A DNA stretch of 64,000 nt, from assembly GCF_047675955.1 (NCBI RefSeq), contig NC_132923.1, forward strand, positions 88,471,137 to 88,535,136, written 5' to 3'. The notes under the pieces are model-generated. The model made no database searches. It was not told the DNA's origin and worked only from the letters and a program-made list of their open reading frames with translations. The position numbers were made by a program, and so were the translations under genes. The DNA comes from Chlorocebus sabaeus (taxonomy: Eukaryota; Chordata; Mammalia; Primates; Cercopithecidae). Shown here piece by piece: positions 11,673 to 23,004 of this stretch (its first letter is position 1; every line of letters begins with the position of its first letter).

Positions 11673-12226
11673 TATATTAGTCAGGGTTCTCTAGAGAGAC
11701 AGAACTAATAGTATATACGTATACATGAAAGAGAGTTTATTAAGGAGAGTTGACTCACATGATCACAAAGGTATCCCATGATGGGCTCTCTGCAAGTTGT
11801 GGAGCAAGGAAACCAGTAGTGGCTCATTCTGAGTCCCAAAATCTCAAAAGTAGGGAAGCTGACAGTGCAGCCTTCAGTCTGTTGCCATGGCAAACCACTG
11901 GTGTATATCCAAGAGTCCAAAATCCAAAGAACTTGGAGTCTGATGTTTGAGGGCAGGAAGCATCCAGCATGGGAGAAAGATTGAAGGCTGAAAGACTCAG
12001 CAAATCAGTTTCTTCCACCTTAATCTGTCTGGTTTTCCTAGCCATGCTGGTAGCTGATTGGATGGTGCTCACCCATATTGTTGGTGACTCTTCCTGAGGA
12101 TGGGTCTTCTTCTCACAGTTCACCTACTCAAATGTTAATCTCTTCTGGTAACACCCAGATACACCCAGACACAATACTCTGCATCCTTCAGTCCAATCAA
12201 GTTGGCACTTAACATTAACCATCACA
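11673..12226 (-). mobile_element. Solo LTR, ERVL MLT2-type, antisense
   Basis: Reverse complement starts 'tgtgatggttaatgttaagt' and ends in 'agagaaccctgactaatata', the end pair of MLT2-like ERVL LTRs. Flanks ctgac (11668-11672) and ctgcc (12227-12231) fit a 5-bp target duplication with one change. No internal viral genes accompany it. Confidence 0.82.
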
Positions 12227-12840
12227 CTGCCTTAATTTGATAATTAACCCGAGTTATTCTGGAGCAGGTTGTTTAATTTCCATGTAGTTGTATGGTTTTG
12301 AGAGATTCTCTTGACCTTGATTTCTATTTTTATTGTACTGTGGTCCAAGAGTGTGGTTGGTATGGTTTTGCTGTTTTTGAATTTGTTGAGGATTGTCGTA
12401 CATCTGATTGCATGGCTGATCTTACAGTATGTACCATGTGGCGATGAAAAGAATGTATATTCTGTTGCTTTTGGGTGGAAAGTTATGTAGCTATCTATTA
12501 GATCCTTTTGGTCAAGTGTTGAGTTCAGGTCCTGAATCTCTTGGTTAATTTTCTGTCTCAGGGATCTGTCTAATACATCAGCGGGGTATTGAAGTCTCCA
12601 CTATTATTCTGTGGGAGTCTGAGACTCTTTGAAGTTCTCTAAGAATTTGCTTTATGAATCTGGGTGCACTTGTAGGGGGTACACATTAATTTAGGTCTTC
12701 TTGTTGAATTAAACCCTTTACCCATTATGTAATGCCCTTCTTTGTCTTCTTTGATGTTTGTTGGTTTAAACTCTCTTGTTTGAAATTAGGATGGCATACT
12801 CTGCTTTTTTCAGTTTTCCATTTGTTTGGTAGATTTTTCT

Positions 12841-13023
12841 TCATCCCTTTATTTTAAGCCTATTGATGACATTGCATATGAGCTGGGTCGCTTGAAGATA
12901 GCATACTATTGGGTCCTGTTTCTTTATCCAGTTGGCAGCCACTCTGTGCCTTTTAATTGGGGCACCTAACCCATTTACATTCAAGTTTCTTATTGATATA
13001 TATGGATTTGATCCTGCTCTCAT
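12841..13023 (-). pseudogene. L1 ORF2 N-terminus remnant (endonuclease start)
   Basis: Open block with IRNLNVNGLGAPIKRHRVAA and QDPIVCYLQATQL, the start of the L1 endonuclease domain; the usual QETH motif has become QATQ, removing a catalytic glutamate and histidine-like position. Confidence 0.85.
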
Positions 13024-13448
13024 TTTGTTAACCGGTTGTTATGCAGACTTGTTTGTGTGGTGGCTTTATAAGTGTCACTGGTGTGTGTACTTACATGTGT
13101 TTTTGTAGTACCTGGTAATGGTCTTTCCTTTCCATATTTCATACTTCTTTCATGACCTCTTGTAAGGCAGGTCTGGTGTTAACAAATTCCCTTAGCATTT
13201 GTATAGGCTCAAATTGAAAAGGATCATATTTCTCCTTCATTTATGATGCTTAGTTTGACTGGATATGAAATTCATGGTTGGAATTTTTTTCTTTATGAAT
13301 GTTGAATACAGGTCCCCAGTCTCTTCTGGTTTGTAGGGTTTATGTTGAGAGGTCCTCTGTCAGTCTGATAGGGTTCCCCTAGTAAGTGATCTCCCGTTTA
13401 TTCTCTAGCTGCCTTTATCATTTTTTCTTTCATTTCAACCTTGGAGTA

Positions 13449-13691
13449 TCAGATGGTTATGTCTTGGGATGATCTTTTTGTGAAGTATCTTGCAGGAATT
13501 CTTCTCATTTCCTGAATTTGAATATCAGCCTCTCTAGCTAGGATGGGGAAGTTCTCATGGATGATACTGTGAAATATGTTTTCCAAGTTACTTCCTTTGT
13601 CCTTATGTCTTTCAGGGATGCCAGTGACTTGCAGATTGGGCATCTTTACATAATACCGTATTTCCAGGAGGTTTTGTTCATTCCTTTTCAA
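13449..13691 (-). pseudogene. L1 ORF1 C-terminal remnant
   Basis: Open block MKRNEQNLLEIRYYVKMPNL...GIPERHKDKGSN...NFPILAREADIQIQE is the RRM part of the L1 ORF1 RNA-binding protein. Coiled-coil and C-terminal parts are in broken frames. Confidence 0.87.
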
Positions 13692-13807
13692 TTCTTTTTT
13701 TTATTCTTGTCTGACTGTTGTATTTGAGAAAGCGAGTCTTCAAGCCCTTAGATTCTTTTATCACTTGGTCTGCTGTTAATACTTGTGATAGTATTATGAA
13801 ATTTTTG

Positions 13808-13810
13808 TAG

Positions 13811-13836
<26 letters not shown>
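13808..13836. repeat. Poly(T) run
   Basis: About 27 T in the ORF1 region of the antisense L1 without a SINE attached, probably an expansion of an A-rich ORF1 stretch. Confidence 0.9.
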
Positions 13837-13841
<5 letters not shown>

Positions 13842-14439
13842 ATCAGGTTGGTTATGTTCTTCTCTATACTGGCTATTTTTTCTGTCAGCTCCTGTGATTA
13901 CGTGATTATTAGCTTCTTTGCATTGGGTTTCAACAGTCTCCTGAATCTTGACGATCTTCATTCCTATTCATATTCTGAATTCTATTTCTGTCATTTTGGC
14001 CATCTCAGCCCAGTTAAGAACCCTTGCTGGAGAGTTAGTGTGGTTGTTTGGAGAAAAGAAGGCACTCTGACTTTTTGGGTTGTCAGAGTTCTTCTGTTGT
14101 TTCTTTCTTATCTTTGTGGTCTTACGTTCTTTCAGTCTTTGAATTTGCTGTCCTTTGAATGGATTGTTTTGCTTTTTTTCTTCTTTAATGCCCTTGTTGG
14201 GGGTTTGATTATGGTATAAAGTGGGTTTGGTTGACTGCCTTCTATTCTAGTCTACTCCTGGGTCTTGGAGGAGCCCCCTCTGCAATTACTGTCTTCCTGT
14301 CTGTATTTCTTTTGTTGGGGGTTGTAGTCCATGGGGCTCCCTCAGGCTGGGCCATCAGTTGGCCAGCTAACTGTGTCCTTGCCCATAGTCTGCTGTTTAT
14401 GTGCTTCCTAGGAGAAAGATAGGGTTGTGTCTACTCACA

Positions 14440-15080
14440 GAGTTCAGGTGGAAGTGGGACTTTTGGGTTGGAAACTCTTCCTGGGTATTGCCTGCCTTAC
14501 TATGGATGGCTGGGGATTGGTGGGGTTGCCAGTCCTGCCTTTCAGGTTTTTTCAGGGCAACAAGAGGCTGTGCCCCTCAACATATTCGGGCAAACGTAGG
14601 GCCACTGGGCTGGAAAACCTAGCAGGTGTTGCCTGCCTGGCTATGATTGGAAGGGGTTGTAGGGTCATGCACCCTGCCATTCAGGCATTTCCCAGAACAA
14701 CAGGAGGCTGCACCCTCCAGCCAGGCTCACACAGAAGCAAGGCAGCTGGGCTAGAAGTTCTAGAAGGTGTTGCCCACCTGGATACTAGTGGTGGTGGTAG
14801 GTGGGGTCTCTTGCTCTGCCATCCAGATGTTTCCTGTGACAACTGGAAGCTGCACCCTCCAGCTGATCTTACACAGCAGTGGAGCCACTGGGCCAGAGGC
14901 TCTAACAGATGTCACCTGCCTGGCTACCAGTGACTGGGGCTGTTGGGGTCTCATGCTCTGTGGTCTGGATGTTTTATGTGACAACAGGAGGCTACACGTT
15001 CCAGCTGAGTTCACACAAAAGTGGGACCTCTGAGCTGGACACTCTAGCAAGCATTGTAGAGTGTCCTACCAGTGGTGGGG
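14440..15080 (-). repeat. Tandem array of a 142-bp unit in the L1 5' UTR
   Basis: The block starting 'gg(g/a)(c/t)(t/c)(g/a)ga' recurs at 14465, 14607, 14748, 14890 and 15032, a spacing of 141-142 bp. Each unit also holds ctgcctggcta- and ccctccagc-like marks. Units are moderately diverged. It lies in the promoter-bearing 5' UTR of the antisense L1. Confidence 0.85.
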
Positions 15081-15655
15081 GTGGGAGGATTGACTGACCG
15101 AGTTTGAACCAAAGTACAACTGCTGGGCCAGAAGTTGCCACTGAGGCCTGGCTGGCACACAATGGTGGAGCAATGTTACTGCTCCCTGGCACCGCAGCTG
15201 ACTGGACCCTCTATTGGGTTTGTGGCACTGGTGCTTGTCTGCTCCAGGGCCCAAGGCTCACGGCAGTCCTCTTGGACTCAGAAGTTGCCCCTGCAAAATT
15301 TCCGGGTGGCTCTCTGCCTCAGTCTAGAAGTACTGTGGAGGAAGGTGCAGGGCGGGTGACAGGGTGATTCTCCTGTTCCCAGTCTTGCACAGGTCCCTGT
15401 GGAGAGTGTAAATTTCCCTGTGGACTGTCACTCACCCTTTCCAGTGTTGGAGGGGTCCTCCTGGCTCTGCGCTGAGCCCAGATGGGCTGGTGCCCAGCTT
15501 TACTCCTTTGTGTTCTCTGTGTTCCTCTGCCCTGGTGGATCCCAACGTGGTTTCTCATATGCCTGCAGCAACCGTGTTCATCAGCCCTTTTGTTCCCTCT
15601 GCCTGACAGTGACACAAATAAGCTGCTTCTAGTCTGCCATACTGGCCCTGCTGAC

Positions 15656-16434
15656 TTTTAAACACAACTATAGAATTTATAAGCATATGAGTATCTCCCT
15701 TTTCAATCATGATAATAGTAATTTGAGTTTAATTTGTCCCCCTGTATTTTAAGAATTTGTTCATGTTATTATTCTTTTTAAATAACAGTTTGTGTCGCTT
15801 TTTACTTGTCTGGGACAAGTTTTTTCTGTTCCATTAACTTATGCTAAAAGTTTTATGTTCTACTTTTTCTTTTAGTCTAAAGTGGAGGCTTATGTTGTTG
15901 ATTTTAAGTCTTTTCTAATCTATACATTTAAGAATGTAATTTTCCCTCTACGCCACTGCTTTGGATGCCTCTAATAATTTTTATGTTGTATTTGTATTAT
16001 TCACTTCAAAATATATTCTAATTTCTATTGTGATTTCTTCATTGACTCTGTGGTAATTTAGAAATGTATTTCTTAATTTTATCTTAGTTGGTTATTCTCT
16101 CACCTTTGGTTATTGACAGCTACTTTAATTTCTTCTCAGCTAGAGAATATACTTTGAATTATTTGAAATGTATTAGTATTTCATCAAGACCTGACATACA
16201 GTCACTTGTTAAGAGTATGTACTCTTAACAAGTGTACAATATAGAGGGAAGCATTCTGTGTACGGTATTTCATGTTTATTATGGTGTTCAGATCTTTTCT
16301 ATACTTACAGCAAACTGTACAAAATTAATGAATTATTTACCCTCTTTTATCTGTAAAATAAATGTATCTACTTGAGATAATGAAAGCTAATAATGTCACT
16401 TATTATTCAATTCTAAAGGCTTTTTATTTTTTTA
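15656..16434 (-). mobile_element. Old L1, antisense, ORF2 region
   Basis: 'ctacgccactgctttggatg' and 'ttctattgtgatttcttcat' follow antisense L1 ORF2, continuing the fragment that ends at 8104. The last 150 bp or so are too diverged to assign firmly. Confidence 0.65.
16203..16234. repeat. Perfect 15-bp palindrome with 2-bp loop
   Basis: cacttgttaagagta, loop tg, then tactcttaacaagtg: all 15 pairs match. It is not part of the L1 consensus as I know it at this point. Confidence 0.95.
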
Positions 16435-17204
16435 AAAAAAAAGCTTTATTAAGATATAATTCACATACTATACAATTCATACATTTTAAGTACACAGTTC
16501 AATGGCTTTTACTATATTCAAAAAAGTCACATCTAATTTCAAAATATTTCATCACCCCACAGAGAAGATATTTTGTAACCACTGGGAGTCAGGTACCATT
16601 CTCCCCTTTCCTCATTTCTCCCCTACTCCTAAGCAGCAACCAATCCAATTCCTGTAGATGCCAATTCTGCACATTTCATATAAATTGAATCATACAATAT
16701 ATGGTCTTTGTGACTGCTTCTTATACTTAATATATTAAAGCCTTGTCCGTGTTGTAGTATATGTCACTTTATTCTTTTTTATATGGCTGGATGGTATTCC
16801 ATTGCATAGATAATGACACATTTTTTTTATCCATTCATCAGTTGATGGATGGATCATTTAGTTTGGTTCGTTGCCACTTTTTGGCTGTTAAAAAATAATA
16901 CTGTCAACATTTATGTGATAAATCTATTTTGACCATTTTGAGGAATTGCCAAACTATTATTTATAATGGCTTACCATTTTGCCTTTTCACCTGGCATCTT
17001 TGCTGAACTTTGTTATTAGCTATCTTTTCTGATTATAGCCACCCTAGTGTGCATGAAGTGGTGTCTTATTGGGGTTTTGATGTACATTTCCCTTCTGACT
17101 AATGATGTTGAGCATCATTTCATGTACTTATTGGTAATTTGTATATCTTCTTTGGAGAAATATATATTCAAATTATTTTCTGATTTTAAAATGTGGGTAT
17201 CTTT
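16435..17204 (-). mobile_element. Old L1 (L1M) 3' end, antisense
   Basis: 'gctttattaagatataattc', 'catttcatataaattgaatc' and 'ttcatcagttgatggatgga' are the antisense 3' end of an old L1 family, the same type as at 45603-46205. Confidence 0.8.
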
Positions 17205-17596
17205 TTATTGAGTTTTTTAAAAACTTCTTAAAATTTTAGACTTAGAAGGTACATTGTATGTTTGTTACATGGATATATTGTGTAATGTGGAAATCAGGGT
17301 TCTAGTGTAATCATCACCCACATCACCCAAATATTGAGCATTGTGCCCAATAGGTAATGTTTCAGCCCATATTCGCCCTCTTCTCCCCACCATTTTTAGA
17401 GTCCCCAGTGTCTATTCTTTTCATCTTTATGTCCAGTGTGCCTATTGTTTATCTTCCACTTATAAATGAGAACATGCAGTATTTGATTTTATGTTTCTGA
17501 GTTAGTTCATTTAGGACATTGGCCTCCAGCTCTATCTGTGTTGCTGCAAAGGACATGATTTCATTCTTTTTATGGCTGTATAGTGTTCCATGGTGT

Positions 17597-17634
17597 GTGT
17601 GTGTGTGTGTGTATATATATATTTATATATATCT
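17597..17634. repeat. (TG)n(TA)n microsatellite
   Basis: About 11 TG units followed by a TATATATATATTTATATATAT stretch, inside the antisense L1 3' region at a spot where L1 normally has 'ccatggtgtatatatgtacc'. Confidence 0.92.
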
Positions 17635-19109
17635 CGCATTTTCTTTGCCCAAGTGTCATGACTTGGTTATTATCAACAGTGCTGCAATGAATATATGAGT
17701 GCAGATGCCTTTTTAATGTAATTATTTATTTTCCTTTGGGTAAATACCTACTAGTGGGATTATTGGCTCAAATTGTAATTCTATTTTTAGGTCTTTGACA
17801 GTCACCATACTGTTTTCCAAAGAGGTTGAATTAATTTTCATTTCCAAGAACTGTGTGTAAGCGTTCCCTTTTCTCCACATTCATGCCAGCATCTGTTGTT
17901 TTTTTACTTTTTCATAGTTGCCATTCTGATGCATGTGAGATGATATCTCATTGTGGTTTTAATTTGCATTTCTCTGATGATTAGTGATGTTGAACATTTT
18001 TTTGTGTGTTTGTTAGCCACTTTTATTCTTTTGAGGAATATCTGTTCAGGTCCTTTGCCTGTTTTTTGTTTTTTGTTTTTTGTTTAATTGGTTTATCTTT
18101 TTTTAGTGTATGTGGGAGTTGTTTGAGTTACTTGTGGATTCTGGATGTTAGTCCTTTGTCAAAGGCATAGTTTGCAAATATTTTCTCCTACTATGTAAGT
18201 TGTCTGTTTGCTATGTTGATTATATATTTTGTTCTACAGAACCTTTATAGTTTAAGTCCTATTTGTCTATTTTTGTTTTTGTTGCATTTGCTTTTGGGGT
18301 TTTTGTTATAAGTTATTTGTCTAGAAAAACTAGAGTTTTTCCCTAGGTTTTCTTCCAGGCTTTTTATAGTTTCAGGTCTTGCATTTAAGTCTTTAACATA
18401 TCATGAATTAATTACTGTATATGGTGAGAGATAAGGGTCCAAGTTTAATTCTGCATATGGCTAGCTAATTTTCCCAGCACTATTCATTGAATAAGATGTT
18501 CTTTCCCCATTTTGTTTTTGTCAACATTAGTTAATTGTGGGTATGTGGCTTTATTTCTGGATTATCTATTCTATTCCATTGATAATGTGTCTGTTTTTCT
18601 TCTAGTACCATGCTGTTTTAGTTACTATAGTTTTGTAATATAAGTTAAAGCTATCTAATGTGATGCTTCCAGATTTGTCCTTTTTACTTAGGATTGCTTT
18701 AGCTATTCAGAATTTTTTTTTTTTTTTTTTGTTTCATATGAACTTTAGGATTATTTTTTCTAATTCTTTGCGAAATGATGTTGGTAATTTGATAGGAATT
18801 GTGTTGAATCTGCAGATTGCTTTGGGTACTATGGTCATTTTAGCATTACTGATCCTAACACACCATGAGCATGGGATGTTTTTCCATTTGTTTGTGTCAC
18901 TTACAATTTCAATAGTGTTTTGTAGTTCTTCTTGTAGAATTCTTTCACCTCCTTAGTTAAATGTATTCTTAGGTATATTTTTGTGTGTGTGGTTGTTGAA
19001 AATGGGATTGAATTCTTAATTTGGCTCTCTGAAGGTTATTGGTTAATAGAAATGTAACTAATTTTTGTACACTAATTTTTAATTTTTTGCTTTGGGCCCA
19101 CCAAATGGG

Positions 19110-20257
19110 AGGGGGAGATGCAAGATGGTGGCAGTTGCAAACTCTGGCTCCAGCCTCACGCTGCTCCACTGCCCAACCTGGGCGGGTAAGCCCCCTCCTG
19201 GTCGACATCTGGATGCAGTCAAATGAGACAAACTAATTGAGAAACTGATTATTGGTGAAAGTAAGTATTACTTATTTGGGAGAAACCTTGATTTATGTGA
19301 CTTTACCACTGAACACCAGTCTTGCACTTGGGTCCATGCTGCATTTGTCTACCACAAGCATCTGAGGAGAGTTTTCCTAATAGATCTCAACAGTACACAC
19401 AGCACTTTCTTGGGTCACATTCAGTTGGAACCTCACAAGCCTCAGCAAATTCCTATCAATTCCAGGGTCTCATTGACGCATCTACAAGGGCATACACTCT
19501 GTGTGAGACACTTCAGCCATTGCCATTGGCTGTGAAAGGAGTTGAGAAGGTGGGTGAAGAGGATGATGAACTCAAGGGCTTACTGGGGCTTCCAGAGGAG
19601 GAAACTAAGCTTGATAACCTGACATAGTTCAACACTGCCCACAACAAGTGGATTTCTACCCTTACCATTGAGGAGGGAAATCTAGGCATTCCAAGACCAA
19701 AGAGGAAGAGGAAGAACTCATGGGTGACATTCAGTGAGGATGATGAGATCATCAACTCAGAGGATGTGGATCCCTCAGTTGGTCGATTCAAGAACTTAGT
19801 GCAAACTGCAGGGGTCTCAGTTGAGAAGAAGCAGGGGAGGGCCCTGGCTCCTTGGGCCTGGAGGAATCAGGGAGAAGGCGCATGCAGAACTTTGCCTTCA
19901 ACAGAGGACATCCCCCACACACAGTGAAGCAGACTCCCAGCTTCCATGAGACAGCACTCATTGGTGGCTTGTTTATGCCATACCCAAACCTTGCCTCTGA
20001 TGTGGACTTGACTCCCGTTGTGCCAGCAGCAGTGAACACGAACCCTGCACCAAACCTTGCCGATCATAACCCTGAAACTGTAAATGAACCCAAGAAGAAG
20101 AAGTACGCAAAAGAGACTTGGCCAGGCAAGAATCCCACATCTTCCTTACTGATTTGATATTTTTGGTCATGGAGAAATGTGGGATTGGGTGGGAATAGGG
20201 TGGAAGGGTGATGGGGAGCTAGTGAACTAGGGAGAAAAACTTTCCATGTGTGCAGTA
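19110..20257 (+). pseudogene. PPP1R8P: Processed pseudogene of PPP1R8 (NIPP1, nuclear inhibitor of PP1)
   Basis: This is an intronless relic of the mRNA for NIPP1, the nuclear PP1-binding FHA protein. ATG 19125 opens MVAVANSGSS...CPTWAGKPPPG, matching the NIPP1 N-terminus, and a stop follows near codon 35. FHA remnants are readable, including DLNSTHSTFLG near 19385-19418. Further on come STRAYTLCE, DDELKGLLGLPEEET and TFSEDDEIIN; the PP1-docking motif, normally RVTF, reads WVTF. The C-terminus VNEPKKKKYAKETWPG...SLLI ends at TGA 20155-20157. Several frameshifts and stops separate these blocks. About 100 bp of 3' UTR-like sequence follows. The copy sits in an antisense L1 whose sequence resumes near 20257. 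No poly(A) tail and no clear target-site duplication are visible, which is unusual for a retrocopy. Confidence 0.93.
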
Positions 20258-20974
20258 TCAGTTTTGTTTTTTGGTGGAGTCCTTAGGTTTTTTCCAAATA
20301 TAAAATTATGTCATCTACAAGGAAGGATAATTTGACTTGTTTGTTTCCAGTGAAGTTGGATGCCCTTTATTTCTTTCTGGTCTGATTGCTCCACATAGGA
20401 TTTCCAGTTCTATATTGAGTAACAGTGGTGAAAGTGAGCATCCTTGTCATGTTACAGATCTTAGGGGAAGGGCTTTCAGTTATTACCCACTCAGTATGAT
20501 ACTAGCGGTGGGTCTGTTGTATATGGCTTTTATTGTGTTGAGGTATGTTCTTTATATACTCAGTTTTTTGAGGGTTTTTATTATGAAAGGATGTTGAATT
20601 TTATAACATGCTTTTTTAGTATTAATTGAAATGATTACTTGATTTTTGTCCTTCATTCTGTTGATATGATGTATCACATTGATTGATTTGTATATGTTGA
20701 ACCATCCTTGCATCCCTGAAATAAATCTCACTTGGTCATGATAAACAATCTTTCTAACGTATTATCAAATGCAATTTGCTAGTATTTTGTTGAGAGTTTT
20801 TATATCAATGTTCATCAGGGTTATTGATCTGTAGTTTTCTTTCTTTGATGTGTCTTTGTCTGGTTTTGGTATCAGGATAGTATTTGACCATAGAATGAGT
20901 TTGGAAGTACTCCCTCCTCTATTGTTTGGAATAGTGTGTTTAGGATTGGTATTAGTTCTACTTCGAATGTTTGG

Positions 20975-21308
20975 GTTGCAAGGCATGATGGCTCATCCCT
21001 GTAATCCCAGCACTTTGGGAGGCCAAGGCAGGAGGATCTCTTGAACCCAGGAGTTTGATACCAACTTGGACAACATGGTGAGACCTTGTCTCTACAAATA
21101 ATAATAATAATAGAGTAAATAGGCATGATGGCATGCATCTGTTGTCCTAGCTACTTGAGAGGCTAAGATGGGATAATTGCTTGAGTCCTGGCGGTCGAAG
21201 CTGCAGTGAGCTGTGATCACACCACTGTCCTCCAGCCTGGGCAACAGAGCGAGATCCCATCTCAAAAATAAAATAAAATAAAAATAAAGTAATAAAATAA
21301 CAAAAATA
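20975..21308 (+). mobile_element. AluJ-like element, sense
   Basis: Starts 'aggcatgatggctcatccct', ends with an A-rich tail of aaaat units. aatgtttg at about 20966-20973 and 21309-21316 looks like the target duplication. Diverged, with the 'ttgaacccaggagtttgata' form of older Alus. Confidence 0.88.
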
Positions 21309-21665
21309 AATGTTTGATAAAATTAGTGAATCCATCGAGCCCTGTGCTTTTCTTTGCTAGGAGACTTTTTATTACAGTTTTGATCTTATTATGTATTAGT
21401 CTGTTCAAGTTTTGGATTTCCTCATGGTAATCCAGGTTTTACGTGTTTAGGAATTTGTTTTACATGTTTAGGAATTTGTACATTTTTTTCTAGGTTTTTC
21501 AATTTATGGAATACATACCACTGCTTATAGTAGCCTCTAATGATCCTTTGAAATTCTGCCACATCTGTTGTAATGCCTTCTGTTTCATCTCTGTTTTTAT
21601 TTATTTGGGTCTTCTCTTTTTTTTTCTTAGTGTGGCTAAAGATTTGTCAATTTTGTTTATCTTTT

Positions 21666-23004
21666 CTTTTTTTATTATACTTTAAGTTCTGGGGTACATG
21701 TGCACAAGATGCAGGTTTGTTACATAGGTATACATGTGCCATGTTGGTTTGCTGCACCCATCAACTCATCATTTACATTAGGTATTTCTCCTAATGCTGT
21801 CCCTCCCCCAGCCCTTCACTCCCCGACAGGCCCTGGTATGTGATGTTCCCCTCCCTGTGTCCATGTGTTCTCATTGTTCAACTCCCACTTATGAGTGAGA
21901 ACACGCAGTGTTTGGTTTTTCTCTTCTTATGTTACTTTACTAAGAATGATGGTTTCCAGTTTCATTCATGTCCCTTCAAAGGACATGAACTCATCCTTTT
22001 TTATGGCTGCATAGTATTCCATGGTGTAGCGGCACATTTTCTTTATCCAGTCTGTCATTGATGGGCATTTGGGTTGATTTCAAGACTTTCCTCTTGTGAA
22101 CAGTGCTGCAGTAAACATATGTGTGCGTGTGTCTTTAGAGTAGAATGATTTATAATCCTTTGGGTATATTCATAGTAATGGGACTGCTAGGTCAAATGGT
22201 ATTTCTGGTTCTAGATCCTTGAGGAATTGCCACACTGTCTTCCACAGTGGTTGAAGTAATTTACACTCCTGCCAAAAGTATAAAAGTGTTCCTATTCCTC
22301 TGCATCCTTTCCAGCATCTGTTATTTCCTGACTTTTTAATGATCACCATTCTAACTGGCATTAGATGGTATCTCATTGTGGTTTTGATTTGCATTTCTCT
22401 AATGACCAGTGATGATGAGCATTTTTTCATGTTTGTTGGCTGCATAAATGTCTTCTTTTGAAAAGTGTCTGTTCATATCCTTTGCCCATTTTTTGGTGGG
22501 GTTGTTTGTCTTTTTTTTCTTGTAAATTTTTTTAAGTTCTTTGTAGATTCTGAGTATTAGCCCTTTTTCAGATGGATAGATTGCAAAAATTTTCTCCCCA
22601 TCTGTAGGTTGCCTGTTCACTCTGATGATAGTTTCTTTTGCTGTGTAGAAGCTCTTTAGTTTAATTAGATCCAATTTGTCTATTTTGGCTTTTGTTGCCA
22701 TTGCTTTTGGTGTTTTAGTCATGAAGACTTTTCCCATGCCTATGTCCTGAATGGTATTGCCTAGGTTTTCCTCTAGGGTTTTTATGGTTTTAGGTCTTAC
22801 ATTTAAATCTTTAATCCATCTTGAGCTAATTTTTATATAAGGTGTAAGGAGGGATCCAGTTTCAGCTTTCTACATATGGCTAGCCAGTTTTCCCAGCACC
22901 ATTTATTATATAGGGAATCATTTCCCCATTGCTTGTTTTTGTCAGGTTTGTCAAAGATCAGATGGTTGTAGATGTTTGGTGTTATTTCTGAGGCCTCTGT
23001 TCTG
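21666..23004 (-). mobile_element. 5'-truncated young L1 (L1PA), antisense
   Basis: Opens with the antisense L1PA 3' end ('tattatactttaagttctgg'), and stops within ORF2. Target duplication ttttgttTatctttt (21651-21665) and ttttgttCatctttt (23005-23019) differs at one base. ORF2 C-terminal blocks are still open (MGKVFMTKTPKAMATKAKID, 22737-22399; QNNRCW-like SGNNRCWKGCRGIGTLLYFW, 22445-22170). Confidence 0.95.

Larger units (their letters stand above)
8105..15655 (-). mobile_element. Near full-length L1 (L1PB/L1MA age), antisense
   Basis: Read in reverse, the 5' end is near 15655 ('gcagggccagtatggcagac') and the 3' UTR ends near 8105. Net of the Alu and LTR insertions it is about 6.7 kb, a full-length size. 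ORF1 (13449-13691: MKRNEQNLLEIRYYVKMPNL), ORF2 start (about 13023: NLNVNGLGAPIKRHR), reverse transcriptase (11197-10379) and the C-terminal zinc-knuckle region (8710-8330) are in order. Frames carry many stops and shifts. In the RT block the usual DAEKAFDKIQ reads NTEKAFDKIQ. The element is inactive. Confidence 0.88.

Noticed and set aside
14427..15367. Several 60-170-codon frames on both strands
   Set aside because: They follow the 142-bp tandem units in the L1 5' UTR and are not conserved as protein between units.
19513..19791. Minus-strand Ser-rich frame over the PPP1R8 copy
   Set aside because: Reverse of the acidic Glu/Asp-rich PPP1R8 coding sequence; Ser runs are its antisense.
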